A stretch of DNA of 64,000 nt from Rhodomicrobium lacus (GCF_003992725.1 NZ_RZNF01000012.1:806001-870000); one strand, 5' to 3'; numbered from the stretch's first letter, positions 26,287 to 36,486 are shown. Translations and numbers: made by a program. Notes: generated by a model not told the origin, from the sequence alone.

Positions 26287-27495
26287 ATGCGTTTCGCTTC
26301 AAAAAACATCCCTCCGACCGAATTCACCGCCATCGAACACGCGCATTATCCTTCGCAGCCCTACCTGCCGCTGCCGTCGCATCGAAAGCGCGTGGCGGTG
26401 ACGGCGTCGTCGGCTGGCGCGCTCATCAATTTCTGCCATGGCCTGATCCTCGACATGGTCAATCGCGGGCACCGCGTCTTCGCGTTTGCGCCCGAACTGT
26501 CGAACGGCGATCTGCGCATCCTGTCGCATCTCGGCGCGGAGGCTTACTCCCTGCCGCCGCAACTCGCGCTCTGGGACAAGTACCGGCGCATGCGCGAGCT
26601 TTCAAACCTGTTCGGCGACGTCGCGCCGGACGTGCTTCTCGTTGAATCCGCCCGCAACGGCATGGTGAGTGTCGCGGCGGCGAAGATCGCGAAGATTCCG
26701 CATGTCGTAACGGTGGTGCCGAGTTTCGGCCCCGCCTTCATGGAAGGCGCGGCGGGCGCGTCGGCGTGGAGCCACCGGCAGGCAATGAAGACCGTCTTCC
26801 GCACCGTCTTCTCGTGGAGCGATGCGGTGGTGTTCCACAGCGCGCATGACATGAAATTCGCGGACGACACGAAGCTTCTGCCTCCATCGAAACCGGCGGT
26901 CGCGGTCGGCGGGTGGGGAGAGGATCTGCACCGCCATGTGCAGCGCGCGTTGCCGCCTCTCGATCGCGGCGCGCTGTTCCTCATGGCCGCGCCGCTCGAC
27001 CAGCTTCAGGGCATTCTCGATTATTGCGAAGCGGCGAAAACCATGCGGCTCAAGGCGCGCCGCGCGCGATTTTTTCTCGCGTCGACGCCGGGTGAGGCCA
27101 TTGCGCCGGTCGACACTGCAATCCTGAAGCAGTATCGCGAGTTCGTGCAGTATATCGGCCCGGTCGACGATGCGGGTTCGCTCATTTCAAAGTGCCATGT
27201 GGTGGTCGCACCGTCGTGGGGCAACGGCGCTCCGCGTCCGCTGTTTCAAGCGCTGGCACTCGGTCGACCGGTCATCACCACCGACACGCGAAGCTGCCGC
27301 GACTTCGTGCAGCAAGGGCTGAACGGCTACAAGGTGCCCGTGCGCGACCCCGATGCGCTCGTGCGCGCGATGAGCCAGATCTTGCAGCGGCCGGATCTCA
27401 TGCCGCTGATGAGCGAGGAATCGCGCCGCCTCGCCCTGCGATTTTACGACATGAACGCGGTGAACGCGCTCGTGCTGGAGACGCTGAGCCTTTAG
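26287..27495 (+). CDS. Glycosyltransferase, family 4-like
   Basis: This protein of 402 residues has a GT-B fold. The N-terminal acceptor domain contains RVAVTASSAGALINFCHGLILDMVNRGHRVFAFAPE. The C-terminal donor domain contains VQYIGPVDDAGSLISKCHVVVAPSWGNGAPRPLFQALALGRPVITTD, the usual nucleotide-sugar site region, although the final Glu-x7-Glu motif is reduced. It resembles WcaL/PimB-type enzymes of polysaccharide synthesis. No other polysaccharide gene adjoins it; the rhamnose cluster is 15 kb away. An earlier TTG at 26278 is possible. The acceptor sugar cannot be told. Confidence 0.82.
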   Translation: MRFASKNIPPTEFTAIEHAHYPSQPYLPLPSHRKRVAVTASSAGALINFCHGLILDMVNRGHRVFAFAPELSNGDLRILSHLGAEAYSLPPQLALWDKYRRMRELSNLFGDVAPDVLLVESARNGMVSVAAAKIAKIPHVVTVVPSFGPAFMEGAAGASAWSHRQAMKTVFRTVFSWSDAVVFHSAHDMKFADDTKLLPPSKPAVAVGGWGEDLHRHVQRALPPLDRGALFLMAAPLDQLQGILDYCEAAKTMRLKARRARFFLASTPGEAIAPVDTAILKQYREFVQYIGPVDDAGSLISKCHVVVAPSWGNGAPRPLFQALALGRPVITTDTRSCRDFVQQGLNGYKVPVRDPDALVRAMSQILQRPDLMPLMSEESRRLALRFYDMNAVNALVLETLSL

Positions 27496-27536
27496 AAACC
27501 ATGCGCGGCAGGCCGCCCGGAGCCGGTCGCACCCGC

Positions 27537-30500
27537 CTACTCCGCGGCGTGGCGCTGCATCACCATCGACGTCAGCAGCGCGCGCAACGCCGCCGGTTTG
27601 ACCGGCTTCTGCAGGAAGGCGTAGCCCGCGTCGTTCACGAGGCGGCGCACTTCATAGGAACCGTCCGCCGTGACGATGATGCCGGGCAACTCCGTTTCGC
27701 AGGCGGCAGAGACGGTCTTGATCGCTGTGCAGCCATCGGTACTGTCGAGATGGTAATCCGACACGATGATATGCGGCACGATCATCGCCTTCTGCAACTG
27801 GCTGATGGCGTCCTCCGCGTCGACTGCCGTCATGACCTGACATTGCCAGCCCGAGAGCAGGGTGCTCATGCCATCGATGATGCTGCGTTCGTTGTCGATG
27901 CAAAGCACGATCGTGCCCCGCAGGTCGCCATAAGGGGCCGGTCGCGCGGGGAACGGGCGGGGCTGCTCCATCTCGATCCAGCGCGCGAGCGGTACGTTCA
28001 CGGTGAAAGTCGAGCCATGTTCGAGCTTGGAGCGCAGGGCGAGTTCGTGACCAAGCACGCGGCACATGCGTTCCACGATGGAAAGTCCAAGGCCCAGGCC
28101 CGGCGCGTGGATGTGGTGATCGAGTCGCTGGAATTCCTTGAAGATGAGGTCCCGCTGATGCTCGGGTATGCCGGGGCCGCTGTCATGAACCTCGATGACG
28201 AGGTTGCGGCCATGCCGGCGGCAGCCGAGCACCGCGCGGCCTTTTTCGCGGTTATATTTCAGCGCGTTCGAGATCAGGTTTTGCAGGATGCGGCGCAAGA
28301 GCTTTCGATCCGAACGGATGAGCGCGCCGGAATCGAGGATCTTGAACGAGATGCCGCGCGCCTTGGCGATGGGCTCGAAGTCTATGCGGATCTGTTCGAG
28401 CAGATCCTTGATCGGGAAAACGGTGAAGTCGGGCTTCATCGCCCCCGAGTCGAGCCGCGAGATGTCGAGAAGCGCGTTCAGGATTTCTTCCACGCCGTCG
28501 AGCGAGGCGTCGATGTTTCGCGCGAGACGGCCGAGTTCGGCGGGCGGCGACCGCTCGATCAGGCTCGCGGCGTAGAGCCGCGCGGCGTTCAGCGGTTGGA
28601 GAACGTCATGGCTCGCCGCCGCGAGAAAGCGCGTCTTCGAGAGGTTCGCTTCGTCCGCCTTGGCCTTGGCAATGGCAAGTTCCTGCGTACGTGCCTCCAC
28701 CCGCCTTTCGAGGGTCTCGTTCGCCCGCGCCAAAGCTTCGGCGGCCGCCTCGCGCTCGGTGATGTCGGTATATGTAATCACGATGCCGCCCTGCGGCATG
28801 GCATTGGTTCGCACCTGAAGCACGCGCCCTTCGATGGAGCGCTCGTGGAAGCTCTCCATGGTGAGCTGGTATTTCGCGATGCGATCGGTAACGAGTTCTT
28901 CAGCCGCCGTGGGGTTCTGATGCACGCGCTGGGCCATGTAGCGAAGAATTTCGTCGAGCGGCGCGCCGACGCGGCCGAATTGCTGCGGCAATTGCAGGAT
29001 CTCGCGAAATTGCCTGTTCCAGCAGATGAGATGCATGTTCTTGTCGAACACGGCGATGCCCTGACGCACATGGTCGAGCGCCAATTGCAGCAGGTCGCGG
29101 TTGTACTGGACCGCCTCGGACGCTTCGTCGAGAAGGCGGAGGGCCGATTCGCGGCCGACATTGAGACGCCTCAGCATCAGGGACATCACAAGCCGGGAGG
29201 ACGGCGCGCCGATGGCGCTTGCAAGCAGGTTTTCGGTGAAACGCAGCGCGTGAACGTCGCCCTGAGGATGGCCCGTCCTGGCGATGCCCCGGCTCTCCAT
29301 GTAGTCGGTGAAGGCGCGTTGCGTGCGCTCCTCGCCGAGATAACGCGAAACCGTTCCGATGAGTTCATCGAACGAAACCGTCGTGCGCCATGGCTTGAAG
29401 GCTGGGCCATTGGCCGGTTGCGGGTTCGGGTCTTCGATGAAGACGTTCGTCTGAAGGCGCTCGATGGGTTCGAGCGGGCGCAGCAGCGATACGGAAACAA
29501 AAGCGAAGACGTTTACGGCGAGGCTCCAGACGACGCCATGCGTCAACTGGTCGAAGTTCATGTAGAACAGCATTTCGGGGCGCAGGAACGCGATGCCGAA
29601 AGGGCCGTCCTTGAGGAAGGCCGCGCCTTCTGGCGACGAGAGGATCAATTTGGGCAGAAGCAGCGTGTAGGCCCACACGGCAAAGCCCGCGAGAATGCCC
29701 GCGACCGCGCCGCGCGCCGTCGCCCTGCGCCATACCATGCCGAGAAAGAACGCGGGCGCGAATTGCGCGATCGCGGAGAAGGACAACAGCCCGATTTCCG
29801 CGAGCGACGCATTGCCGATGTGATCGTAGAGGAGATAGGCGAGCAGGATCACCGCCAGCATCGCCACCCGCCGGATGTCGAGCAGCACGCCGCTCATGTC
29901 GCGGCGGTTCTGCACGACGTTCGCGCGGCGCTTGAGGATCAGCGGCATCAGGAGGTCGTTGCAGACCATCACCGACAGCGCCACCGTCTCGACCACGACC
30001 ATGGCCGTTGCCGCAGACAGCCCGCCGAGAAAGGCGATGAACGTGAAGAACTCGCTGCCGGCGTTCAGGGGCAACGCAAGCAGGTACATGTCGTGCGGAA
30101 CGTTTTGTCCCTGAAAGATGAGCGTACCCGCCATCGCCACCGGCACGACAAACAGGTTGATCGCCACGAGATAGAGAGGGAACAACCAGGACGCGCGCTT
30201 CAACTCCTCCTCGGAAACATTCTCCACCACCGTCACATGAAATTGGCGCGGCAGGAGGAAGATGCAGACGAAGCTCAGCCATGTCACGGTGAGCAGCGTT
30301 CCGCCGTGAAGGCCCGTGCTGAAGATCTGCGCGATATGGGGATCGTCCATCGCCCTGGTGATGAGCGGACCGATACCGCCAAACATGCCGTAGACGATGA
30401 ACAGGCCGACGGCGAGGAATGCCGCGAGCTTGACGACCGATTCCACCGCCACGGCCAGCATCAGGCCGCGCTGATGTTCGGTTGCATCGCTGTCTCGTGC

Positions 30501-31043
30501 GCCGAACAGGATCGTGAAAGCGGCGAGTACGAGCGCGATCACGAAATCCGTATTCGGCGAGGGGGCGGATGGCAGCCCGGCCCCTGTCGTCGAAGAGTTC
30601 GCGAGAAGCACCGCGATGGCTTGCGAGATCGCCTTCAGTTGCAGCGCGATGTAGGGAAGCATTCCCACCACCGCGACAATGGTGACGACAGCGGCCACAG
30701 CCGGATTCTTGCCGTATCGCGCGGCGATGAAATCGGCGATCGAGGTTATGTTCTGCGATTTCGAAAGAACGATGAGCCTGCGCAGCAGCGGCATGGCCGC
30801 CGTGAAGGCGATGATCGGCCCGAGATAGACCGCGATGAAGTCGAACCCCTTCTCGGCGGCGGAGCCGATGCTGCCGAAGAACGTCCACGACGTGCAGTAG
30901 ACGGCCAGTGCCAGCGCGTAAACGTAAGGACGCCCGAACAGGGTGCGATTCTTCTTGCCGGCGCGGTCGCCGTACCAGGCAATGGCGAAAAGCGCTCCGA
31001 TATAAAAGAAGGAACACCCGATAATGACCCAGCCGTCGATCAT
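27537..31043 (-). CDS. Sodium/solute-symporter-fused hybrid histidine kinase/response regulator
   Basis: This single 1168-residue protein has four modules. Residues ~1-500 form a 12-13 segment SSS-family transporter (PutP-like), as in CbrA. A PAS domain is centred on VFDKNMHLICWNRQFREIL at ~665. The HisKA phospho-acceptor His is in AAASHDVLQPLNAARLYA (~812), followed by the HATPase motifs NLISNALKYN and DSGPGIPEHQ. The C-terminal receiver has IDNERS and the phospho-acceptor Asp in VSDYHLDS (~1095), with Lys in FLQKPVKP. A coiled coil (ETLERRVEARTQEL) links PAS to the kinase. Related proteins (CbrA, ErcS'/NahK class) sense nutrient flux and act with separate regulators. No partner gene is adjacent. 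Confidence 0.93.
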   Translation of the reverse strand: MIDGWVIIGCSFFYIGALFAIAWYGDRAGKKNRTLFGRPYVYALALAVYCTSWTFFGSIGSAAEKGFDFIAVYLGPIIAFTAAMPLLRRLIVLSKSQNITSIADFIAARYGKNPAVAAVVTIVAVVGMLPYIALQLKAISQAIAVLLANSSTTGAGLPSAPSPNTDFVIALVLAAFTILFGARDSDATEHQRGLMLAVAVESVVKLAAFLAVGLFIVYGMFGGIGPLITRAMDDPHIAQIFSTGLHGGTLLTVTWLSFVCIFLLPRQFHVTVVENVSEEELKRASWLFPLYLVAINLFVVPVAMAGTLIFQGQNVPHDMYLLALPLNAGSEFFTFIAFLGGLSAATAMVVVETVALSVMVCNDLLMPLILKRRANVVQNRRDMSGVLLDIRRVAMLAVILLAYLLYDHIGNASLAEIGLLSFSAIAQFAPAFFLGMVWRRATARGAVAGILAGFAVWAYTLLLPKLILSSPEGAAFLKDGPFGIAFLRPEMLFYMNFDQLTHGVVWSLAVNVFAFVSVSLLRPLEPIERLQTNVFIEDPNPQPANGPAFKPWRTTVSFDELIGTVSRYLGEERTQRAFTDYMESRGIARTGHPQGDVHALRFTENLLASAIGAPSSRLVMSLMLRRLNVGRESALRLLDEASEAVQYNRDLLQLALDHVRQGIAVFDKNMHLICWNRQFREILQLPQQFGRVGAPLDEILRYMAQRVHQNPTAAEELVTDRIAKYQLTMESFHERSIEGRVLQVRTNAMPQGGIVITYTDITEREAAAEALARANETLERRVEARTQELAIAKAKADEANLSKTRFLAAASHDVLQPLNAARLYAASLIERSPPAELGRLARNIDASLDGVEEILNALLDISRLDSGAMKPDFTVFPIKDLLEQIRIDFEPIAKARGISFKILDSGALIRSDRKLLRRILQNLISNALKYNREKGRAVLGCRRHGRNLVIEVHDSGPGIPEHQRDLIFKEFQRLDHHIHAPGLGLGLSIVERMCRVLGHELALRSKLEHGSTFTVNVPLARWIEMEQPRPFPARPAPYGDLRGTIVLCIDNERSIIDGMSTLLSGWQCQVMTAVDAEDAISQLQKAMIVPHIIVSDYHLDSTDGCTAIKTVSAACETELPGIIVTADGSYEVRRLVNDAGYAFLQKPVKPAALRALLTSMVMQRHAAE

Positions 31044-31334
31044 TGTTCTCTCATGTTCAAGCTGGATGAAAGCTGATGCGGGTCAGCCATGCGGACCTGG
31101 AATGTCAATGTAGAACCCGCATCGACGTTAAGCAACAGCGCTGCGTCTCGCCCGGCTTCCGCTGAGCATATATTGCGCCAACGCCCCCGAAGACAGCGCT
31201 TTCGCATGCGCATTCCGGCAATGCCCGCCAAAATGTCGCGCCAATCTCTCGCGACGTGTCTCCGTCGCGGCATTTGGCTGTGCGTCGCCTCTACCTTATA
31301 TGTCTCGATGTAACGAAACCGAAAAGCCTCCGAC

Positions 31335-32522
31335 ATGCCGACATCCATCGCCGACGCTCCCGCACCGCTCGCGGGACGCGGCCCGGACCTTTCTCCCGCC
31401 GCGCTCGGGTTCACGGGATCACCGTCGAGCCATCGCATTGTCGTGGCCATGTCGGGCGGCGTCGACTCGTCCCTGACGGCCGCGCTCGTCAAGCGCGCGG
31501 GCTACGATACGGTCGGCGTGACGCTGCAGCTTTACGACCACGGCGAGGCGACAGCGCGGAAGGGCGCGTGTTGCGCGGGCCAGGATATCATGGACGCGCG
31601 AGGCGTGGCGGACCGGCTCGGCATCCCCCATTACGTGCTCGACTACGAGGACCGTTTCCGCCAGTCCGTGATCGACGAGTTCGCCGACAGTTATCTGGCG
31701 GGAGAAACCCCCGTTCCATGCGTGCGCTGCAACCAGACGGTCAAGTTTCGCGATCTTCTGGCAACGGCGCGCGAGCTTGGCGCCTCGGCGCTCGTCACCG
31801 GACATTATGTGCGGAGCGTCCCCGGAGCGTGCGGCATCGAGATGCATCAGGCGGTGGACCCGGACCGCGACCAGAGCTACTTTCTCTTCGCCACAACCCA
31901 GGCGCAGCTCGACTTCCTTCGATTCCCGCTCGGTGGAATGACGAAGACCGAGACGCGAGAGATGGCCGCAGCCCTTCATTTGCCTGTTGCATCGAAGCCC
32001 GATAGTCAGGATATCTGCTTCGTGCCCTCCGGCGACTACGCGTCGATCATTCGGAAGCTCAGGCCGGAAAGCGGCGAGCCGGGCGACATCGTCCATGCGG
32101 ACGGACGTGTGCTGGGCCAGCACCCTGGCATCATCAATTTCACTGTGGGCCAACGCAAGGGCCTCGGCATCGCAACGGGAGAACCGCTGTTCGTGATTCG
32201 GATTGAGCCATCGGCAAGACGTGTGATCGTGGGGCCGCGCGAGATGCTGCGGACCGCGCGTCTTTCCTTGCGCGACGTAAACTGGATCGGGGGCGGTTCG
32301 TTCGATGAGGCCGTGGCCGGCGGGCGCTCGCTGTTCGTGAAGGTTCGATCCACGCAGCCGCCGCGCGAGGCCCGCCTTTTCGCGGATAGTGGCGACGTTT
32401 GGGTTGAGCTGCCGGGGGGCGAATTTGGCGTCGCGGCCGGTCAGGCTTGTGTCTTTTATGACCGCGCGGGCGGCGCGGCCCGCGTGCTGGGCGGCGGATT
32501 TATCGAAAGGGTTGCGGCGTGA
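31335..32522 (+). CDS. mnmA: tRNA-specific 2-thiouridylase
   Basis: This 395-residue enzyme makes s2U34 in tRNA-Lys, Glu and Gln. It has the PP-loop [15 protein letters not shown], a first catalytic Cys in [14 protein letters not shown], the second in [13 protein letters not shown], and the C-terminal beta-barrel ending in GQACVFYD. The N-terminus carries a ~30-residue Ala/Pro-rich extension before the PP-loop, common in alphaproteobacteria. Its GTGA stop/start overlap with the methyltransferase gene shows an operon. Sulfur supply (IscS/Tus-like) is not local. Confidence 0.96.
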   Translation: MPTSIADAPAPLAGRGPDLSPAALGFTGSPSSHRIVVAMSGGVDSSLTAALVKRAGYDTVGVTLQLYDHGEATARKGACCAGQDIMDARGVADRLGIPHYVLDYEDRFRQSVIDEFADSYLAGETPVPCVRCNQTVKFRDLLATARELGASALVTGHYVRSVPGACGIEMHQAVDPDRDQSYFLFATTQAQLDFLRFPLGGMTKTETREMAAALHLPVASKPDSQDICFVPSGDYASIIRKLRPESGEPGDIVHADGRVLGQHPGIINFTVGQRKGLGIATGEPLFVIRIEPSARRVIVGPREMLRTARLSLRDVNWIGGGSFDEAVAGGRSLFVKVRSTQPPREARLFADSGDVWVELPGGEFGVAAGQACVFYDRAGGAARVLGGGFIERVAA

Positions 32523-33169
32523 GCACGGAAACGAAGACGGTCAATCAGCCGTCGCTTGACGATAATGCGGTGCGGGAAGCCTATCGCTGGTGGGCGCCGA
32601 TCTACGATTACAGTTTCGGCGTGATCGCGGGTCCGGGGCGCAGGCTCGCGGTGGACAAGCTGAACGAGGAAAACGGCCGGATCCTCGAAGTTGGCGTTGG
32701 AACGGGGCTTTCGCTGCCACGCTACCGCGCCGACCTCGACGTGACAGGCATCGACCTGTCGCCGGAAATGCTGTCGAAGGCCGCACAGCGCGTGAACCGG
32801 CTCGGCCTTCGCCGCAAGACGCTTCTCGTGATGGATGCGAGCCGCTTGTCCTTCGCCGACGAGAGTTTCGACGCCGCCGCCGTGATGTATGTGATGACCG
32901 TGGTGCCGGAACCCGCCGCCGTGATGGCTGAACTGCGGCGCGTGCTGAAGCCGGGCGGAACCGCGATCGTCGTCAACCATTTCAGCCGCGAGAAAGGTGC
33001 GCGTGCCGGAGTGGAGAAGTGGCTCGCGAAATATTCGCGCAGTCTCGGCTGGCACCCCATATTCCCGATGCAGAACGTGACCGATGCGCCGGGTTTCGAG
33101 CTCATCGACGCCACCGATGCCGCCCCGCTCGGGATCTTCACGCTGCTCAGGCTGAAGAAAGTCGGATAA
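32519..33169 (+). CDS. pmtA: Phosphatidylethanolamine N-methyltransferase-type SAM enzyme
   Basis: This 216-residue class I methyltransferase starts at a GTG that overlaps the mnmA stop by four bases. [15 protein letters not shown] near the N-terminus is typical of the Rhodobacter/Rhizobium PmtA family. The SAM-binding motif is [13 protein letters not shown], with motif [14 protein letters not shown]. Later motifs include [13 protein letters not shown]-like and [13 protein letters not shown]. PmtA turns phosphatidylethanolamine into phosphatidylcholine at the inner membrane. The family name is by pattern recognition; a generic methyltransferase is the alternative. Confidence 0.82.
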   Translation: MSTETKTVNQPSLDDNAVREAYRWWAPIYDYSFGVIAGPGRRLAVDKLNEENGRILEVGVGTGLSLPRYRADLDVTGIDLSPEMLSKAAQRVNRLGLRRKTLLVMDASRLSFADESFDAAAVMYVMTVVPEPAAVMAELRRVLKPGGTAIVVNHFSREKGARAGVEKWLAKYSRSLGWHPIFPMQNVTDAPGFELIDATDAAPLGIFTLLRLKKVG

Positions 33170-33251
33170 GGCCGTTCGGAATATTGACGGCGGGGGCGTG
33201 CCTCCTTATACAGGGCTGATGCAGCGCAGCGATGCGTTGGCATTGTCGTTT

Positions 33252-33328
33252 GGCGGAGTAGCTCAGCTGGTTAGAGCAGCGGAATCATAATCCGCGTGTC
33301 GGGGGTTCGAGTCCCTCCTCCGCTACCA
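33252..33328 (+). tRNA. tRNA-Met (anticodon CAT)
   Basis: The 77-base cloverleaf has a CAT anticodon in the loop ATCATAA on a GCGGA/TCCGC stem, T arm GGGGTTCGAGTCCC, and encoded CCA. The acceptor stem GGCGGAG/CTCCGCT (first pair G-T) matches elongator tRNA-Met of alphaproteobacteria. An initiator tRNA (three GC pairs under the anticodon and a mismatched first pair) fits less well. A CAT anticodon later modified to read Ile is a minor alternative. Confidence 0.92.
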
Positions 33329-33656
33329 ACATTCCCCTTGAAAAAGAGGCCGATCGCTGGAAGCGTGCACGATTGCGCGCCGACCTCGATCTCGACCCGA
33401 CTCGCAGGATTCCATCGGCATATATGGCCGAATGAAACAACCCGCACCGGCAATTTAAACCATCGATAGTACTGGACGGTGAGAGACCCCTGGCCCAGGC
33501 GGCGGCACCGGGGACCGGTACGCGCATGGCATTTGGGTGTTGAGCGTGCGGGCGACGAGCGAAAAAATAGTCGAATACCTTGACGGGGCCATCATTAGAT
33601 TTTATTGGCCTAAATGCCGAATTTCGACCTGGAAGGGCAAGGGCAGAGCTAAAATT

Positions 33657-35453
33657 ATGACCACTTTTCGTTCGAAGTTTATTTCTCTATTCAAGGTATT
33701 CGGAGATGACGATTTCCGGGTGTTCGTTTCTATTTTTAAATCATACTTCCCCTTATATAAATATAAATATGCCATCATCTTTGTCTTGATAGGAATTTCT
33801 TCCTATGCCACTGCCATGGCCGCGTGGCTTGTGCGCGATGTCGTTAACGATTTTTTTGTAAATAAACAGGGCCAGTATCTGGTTCCCCTCTTTCTCGCGA
33901 TCGTCGCGCTCTTCATTGCGAAAGGGGCTTCGTCATACTGGCAAGCCGTGCTTTCAGCGCGCATCGCGAATGATATGGTCGCACGCACGCAAGAGCGAAT
34001 ATTGTCTCATATCATGGCTCAGCGTGTGCGCTTCTTCGAGCGCTATTCGTCGGACGACCTCACGATGCGAACCAATATGGGCGCATCGTCATTTGGCACC
34101 ATCCTCAACCAGGTTGTTTTGAACGGCGCGCGCGATGGAGCAACCGTTCTGGCACTCCTTGTTGTCATGGTTGCTCAAGATCTTACGCTGACCTTGATCT
34201 GCCTGCTCGCCGTGCCGGCCGTTTTTTTTGCGATCACACGTTTGCTGAAGCGTATCAAGGCACTGATGCAGCAGGAGATGCTCTCGGTCGCCGAGCTGAA
34301 CAAGCACGTGCGGGAAGTCGTGCAAGGGGTGAAGGTCATAAAGTCATACAATCTGGAGCCGATCATCAAGTCCGAGGTCGGCACGGTTATTGAGAGTATC
34401 AAGGACAGATCGAATAAGGTATCCGCGCTTCAGACTGCCCCCGTGCCCATCATCGATACAATCGGCGGCGTCGGCATCGGCCTCACAATTCTTTACGCGG
34501 GGTATCGCTCCGTTTATGGCGTCTACGATCCGGGGACGTTTCTCTCGTTCGTAACGGCGCTCCTTCTCGCGCTCGATCCGGCACGACGGCTCAGCCAACT
34601 TCGGGTTTCTCTGAAGACGTCGCTTGTTGGCGTCGGGATGGTGCATGACCTGCTGGCCGACAACGAGCCGGACCAGACAGATGTCGCCGGCATCCAAAAG
34701 GCACCGCCTACGAAATCCGAGGTGGGGATGTCGATCGAGATGAAAGATGTTCGGTTCGCTTACAATTCGGGTGGTGACGTCCTTCGGAACCTGTCGCTTG
34801 ATGTGAAGCCCGGTGAAATGATCGCCCTCGTGGGCCCTTCGGGCGCAGGAAAATCCACGGTGTTTTCACTACTCTTGCGCTTCCACCCTCATCAATCGGG
34901 CGAAATCCGCATCGGCGGCAGCCCGATAGAAACAATTCCAGTCCCAGAGCTTCGAGACCTTATCGCGTATGTCGGGCAATCGAACTTCATCTTCAGCGGG
35001 ACGATTCGAGAGAACTTGACACTGAGACGAGCTGGCGTTTCCCAGGAAAAAATCGATGAAGCCTGCAAGACGGTGGGGCTAAGCGATTTCATCGCAGGTC
35101 TGCCGAATGGGTACGAGACATTCGTGGGTGAACTCGGCTCCCTTATATCAGGCGGGCAGGCGCAACGTCTCAACATCGCGCGCGCCATTATCAAGGACGC
35201 CCCCATACTTCTGTTCGATGAAGTGACGTCTGCGCTGGACGCCGACAATGAAGAACTCGTTCGCGGATACATGCATTCACAAGCGGGGAAGAAAACCATC
35301 CTTGTGATTGCGCATAGAATTTCCACGGTGCGGCAGGCCGACAAGATCGCGCTGGTCGAAGGCGGGATGGTAAAGGCGTTCGGCAGCCATCAGGATCTGA
35401 TGCGCGGCAGCGAATATTATCAGCGCGCCGCTGGCTTGCAGCTGCTGTCCTGA
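33657..35453 (+). CDS. ABC exporter (half transporter, MsbA/LapB-like type)
   Basis: This 598-residue homodimeric-type exporter has six predicted membrane segments in the first ~330 residues, beginning with YAIIFVLIGISSYATAMAAWLV. The nucleotide-binding domain then has Walker A VGPSGAGKST, Q-loop YVGQSNFIF, signature LISGGQAQRLNIARAI, Walker B PILLFDEVTSALD and the switch His in VIAHRISTV. I chose the ATG at 33657; a TTG at 33537 would add 40 residues of unlikely composition. The 5' half is visibly richer in A+T than the flanking genes, and it begins 330 bases after tRNA-Met, so acquisition is possible. Substrate unknown; MsbA-like lipid export is only a guess. Confidence 0.9.
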   Translation: MTTFRSKFISLFKVFGDDDFRVFVSIFKSYFPLYKYKYAIIFVLIGISSYATAMAAWLVRDVVNDFFVNKQGQYLVPLFLAIVALFIAKGASSYWQAVLSARIANDMVARTQERILSHIMAQRVRFFERYSSDDLTMRTNMGASSFGTILNQVVLNGARDGATVLALLVVMVAQDLTLTLICLLAVPAVFFAITRLLKRIKALMQQEMLSVAELNKHVREVVQGVKVIKSYNLEPIIKSEVGTVIESIKDRSNKVSALQTAPVPIIDTIGGVGIGLTILYAGYRSVYGVYDPGTFLSFVTALLLALDPARRLSQLRVSLKTSLVGVGMVHDLLADNEPDQTDVAGIQKAPPTKSEVGMSIEMKDVRFAYNSGGDVLRNLSLDVKPGEMIALVGPSGAGKSTVFSLLLRFHPHQSGEIRIGGSPIETIPVPELRDLIAYVGQSNFIFSGTIRENLTLRRAGVSQEKIDEACKTVGLSDFIAGLPNGYETFVGELGSLISGGQAQRLNIARAIIKDAPILLFDEVTSALDADNEELVRGYMHSQAGKKTILVIAHRISTVRQADKIALVEGGMVKAFGSHQDLMRGSEYYQRAAGLQLLS

Positions 35454-35949
35454 TCGATTGGGGCAGTGAGGTTTCATCGCCCCTTTCGTTCGCCGAGCCA
35501 CCCTCATTGTTTTCAGGAAAGATCCAAATTGGGCTTCGCGGGGCGCCGTCGAAGGCGCTACGCCCTGCCTCTTCGACCAGCACGAACCGGTCAAGAATTC
35601 GCGCCGAGTGGAAATTCCCCAAGCCGATTCATGATGGCCGAACTCCGCCCTGGCAGGCTGCTGAAAAAGCGGTGACAGCGGAACCCGGATTCTCTGCTGA
35701 AGCCTTTCGATGGGAGTTTGCTGTAGCCGCGGGGCGCCTTCCGCATCTTCTTTTGTCGAAAGCGCGCTGGCTCATGGCCTTCGATGACGAAGCGATCAAT
35801 CGATCCTGACGAGGCTCATCGATGAAGGTCTGGCTTTGACCGAAGCGAGCGCGCCCTTCAGGCGGGCCTGCAGCACCGTGCCGAACTGAAAGAAAACCCC
35901 GCCAACTGACGGGGTTTCTTATGAGACGGATCGTCTTGGTGCGTAAGCG
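35454..35949. other. Intergenic stretch with no supported gene
   Basis: About 500 bases separate two convergent genes. Short plus-strand frames exist, but none has protein-like composition or a ribosome-binding site that I trust. The terminator at 35894-35920 is the only feature. Confidence 0.5.
35894..35920 (+). terminator. Bidirectional-type hairpin terminator
   Basis: AAACCCCG and CGGGGTTT form the stem, followed by CTT on the plus strand and preceded by AAAGA, which reads as TCTTT on the minus strand. It sits just beyond the minus-strand KGG gene and downstream of the exporter, so it can serve both. Confidence 0.75.
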
Positions 35950-36243
35950 TCAGACTTGCGAGCGGCTTTCACGGGACTTCCCCCCGTGGCTCGCCTGTCC
36001 GCCCTTACGGCCTGCCTGCGCGGCGAGATCGCGGTTTCGCGAGAAACTGCGGTTTTCGTCCGACACGTTCTGACCGCCCTTGCGACCGGCTTCGGCGGCA
36101 AGCGAGCGGTTCTGGCTGAAGCTTCTCTTTTCGTTCGGGACGCTTTGCCCGCCCTTCGAAGCGATGGCGCGTTGCTTTTCGGCGTCCATGGAGGCGAAAC
36201 CTCTGTTCGAGGTCGAACCTTTCTTGGGAGTTTGGGAGGCCAT
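35950..36243 (-). CDS. KGG-repeat stress protein (GsiB/YciG type)
   Basis: This hydrophilic, probably disordered protein of 97 residues is built from three KGG modules. Each is an NRGFASMDAEKQRAIASKGGQ-like or SFSQNRSLAAEAGRKGGQ unit (about residues 13-33, 40-59 and 64-83), followed by a basic tail. KGG proteins in other bacteria belong to general-stress regulons and are induced by desiccation, salt or entry into stationary phase. The neighbouring terminator and single-gene layout suit a stress-induced transcript. No promoter could be assigned with confidence. Confidence 0.9.
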   Translation of the reverse strand: MASQTPKKGSTSNRGFASMDAEKQRAIASKGGQSVPNEKRSFSQNRSLAAEAGRKGGQNVSDENRSFSRNRDLAAQAGRKGGQASHGGKSRESRSQV

Positions 36244-36405
36244 TCAAGCTCCTATCATACCGTTTGCATAGTCTCAGACTGAGACTTTACGCTGCTAACA
36301 GCCCGCTTCCGCCATGGTTCCGCTGATCCCGCGAAGAATTTGCGCCAGCGCGACAGATTTTCTTCACGTTTTTGTCAAGACAAGCTTCAGGTCGCAGAAC
36401 GCGAA

Positions 36406-36437
36406 AGGCCGCCGGACGGGAAAAAGTCCGGCGGCCT
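36406..36437 (-). terminator. Hairpin terminator of the decarboxylase gene
   Basis: AGGCCGCCGGAC and GTCCGGCGGCCT form a 12-bp perfect stem with loop GGGAAAAA. On the minus strand it is followed by TTTCG. It lies 50 bases past the decarboxylase stop. Confidence 0.82.
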
Positions 36438-36486
36438 GGAGGGTCAAGCTCTCGCTTTACTTGGAAGTCAGGTTGCAGGCAAAAAG

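Noticed and set aside
27192-31076. A 1294-codon open frame on the plus strand
   Set aside because: It is the antisense of the glycosyltransferase end and the whole hybrid kinase. The composition is shadow-like, while the opposite strand has clear domains.
35507-35809. 100-codon plus-strand frame behind the ABC exporter
   Set aside because: No ribosome-binding site, no domain and mixed shadow composition. It may contain debris, but nothing can be named.
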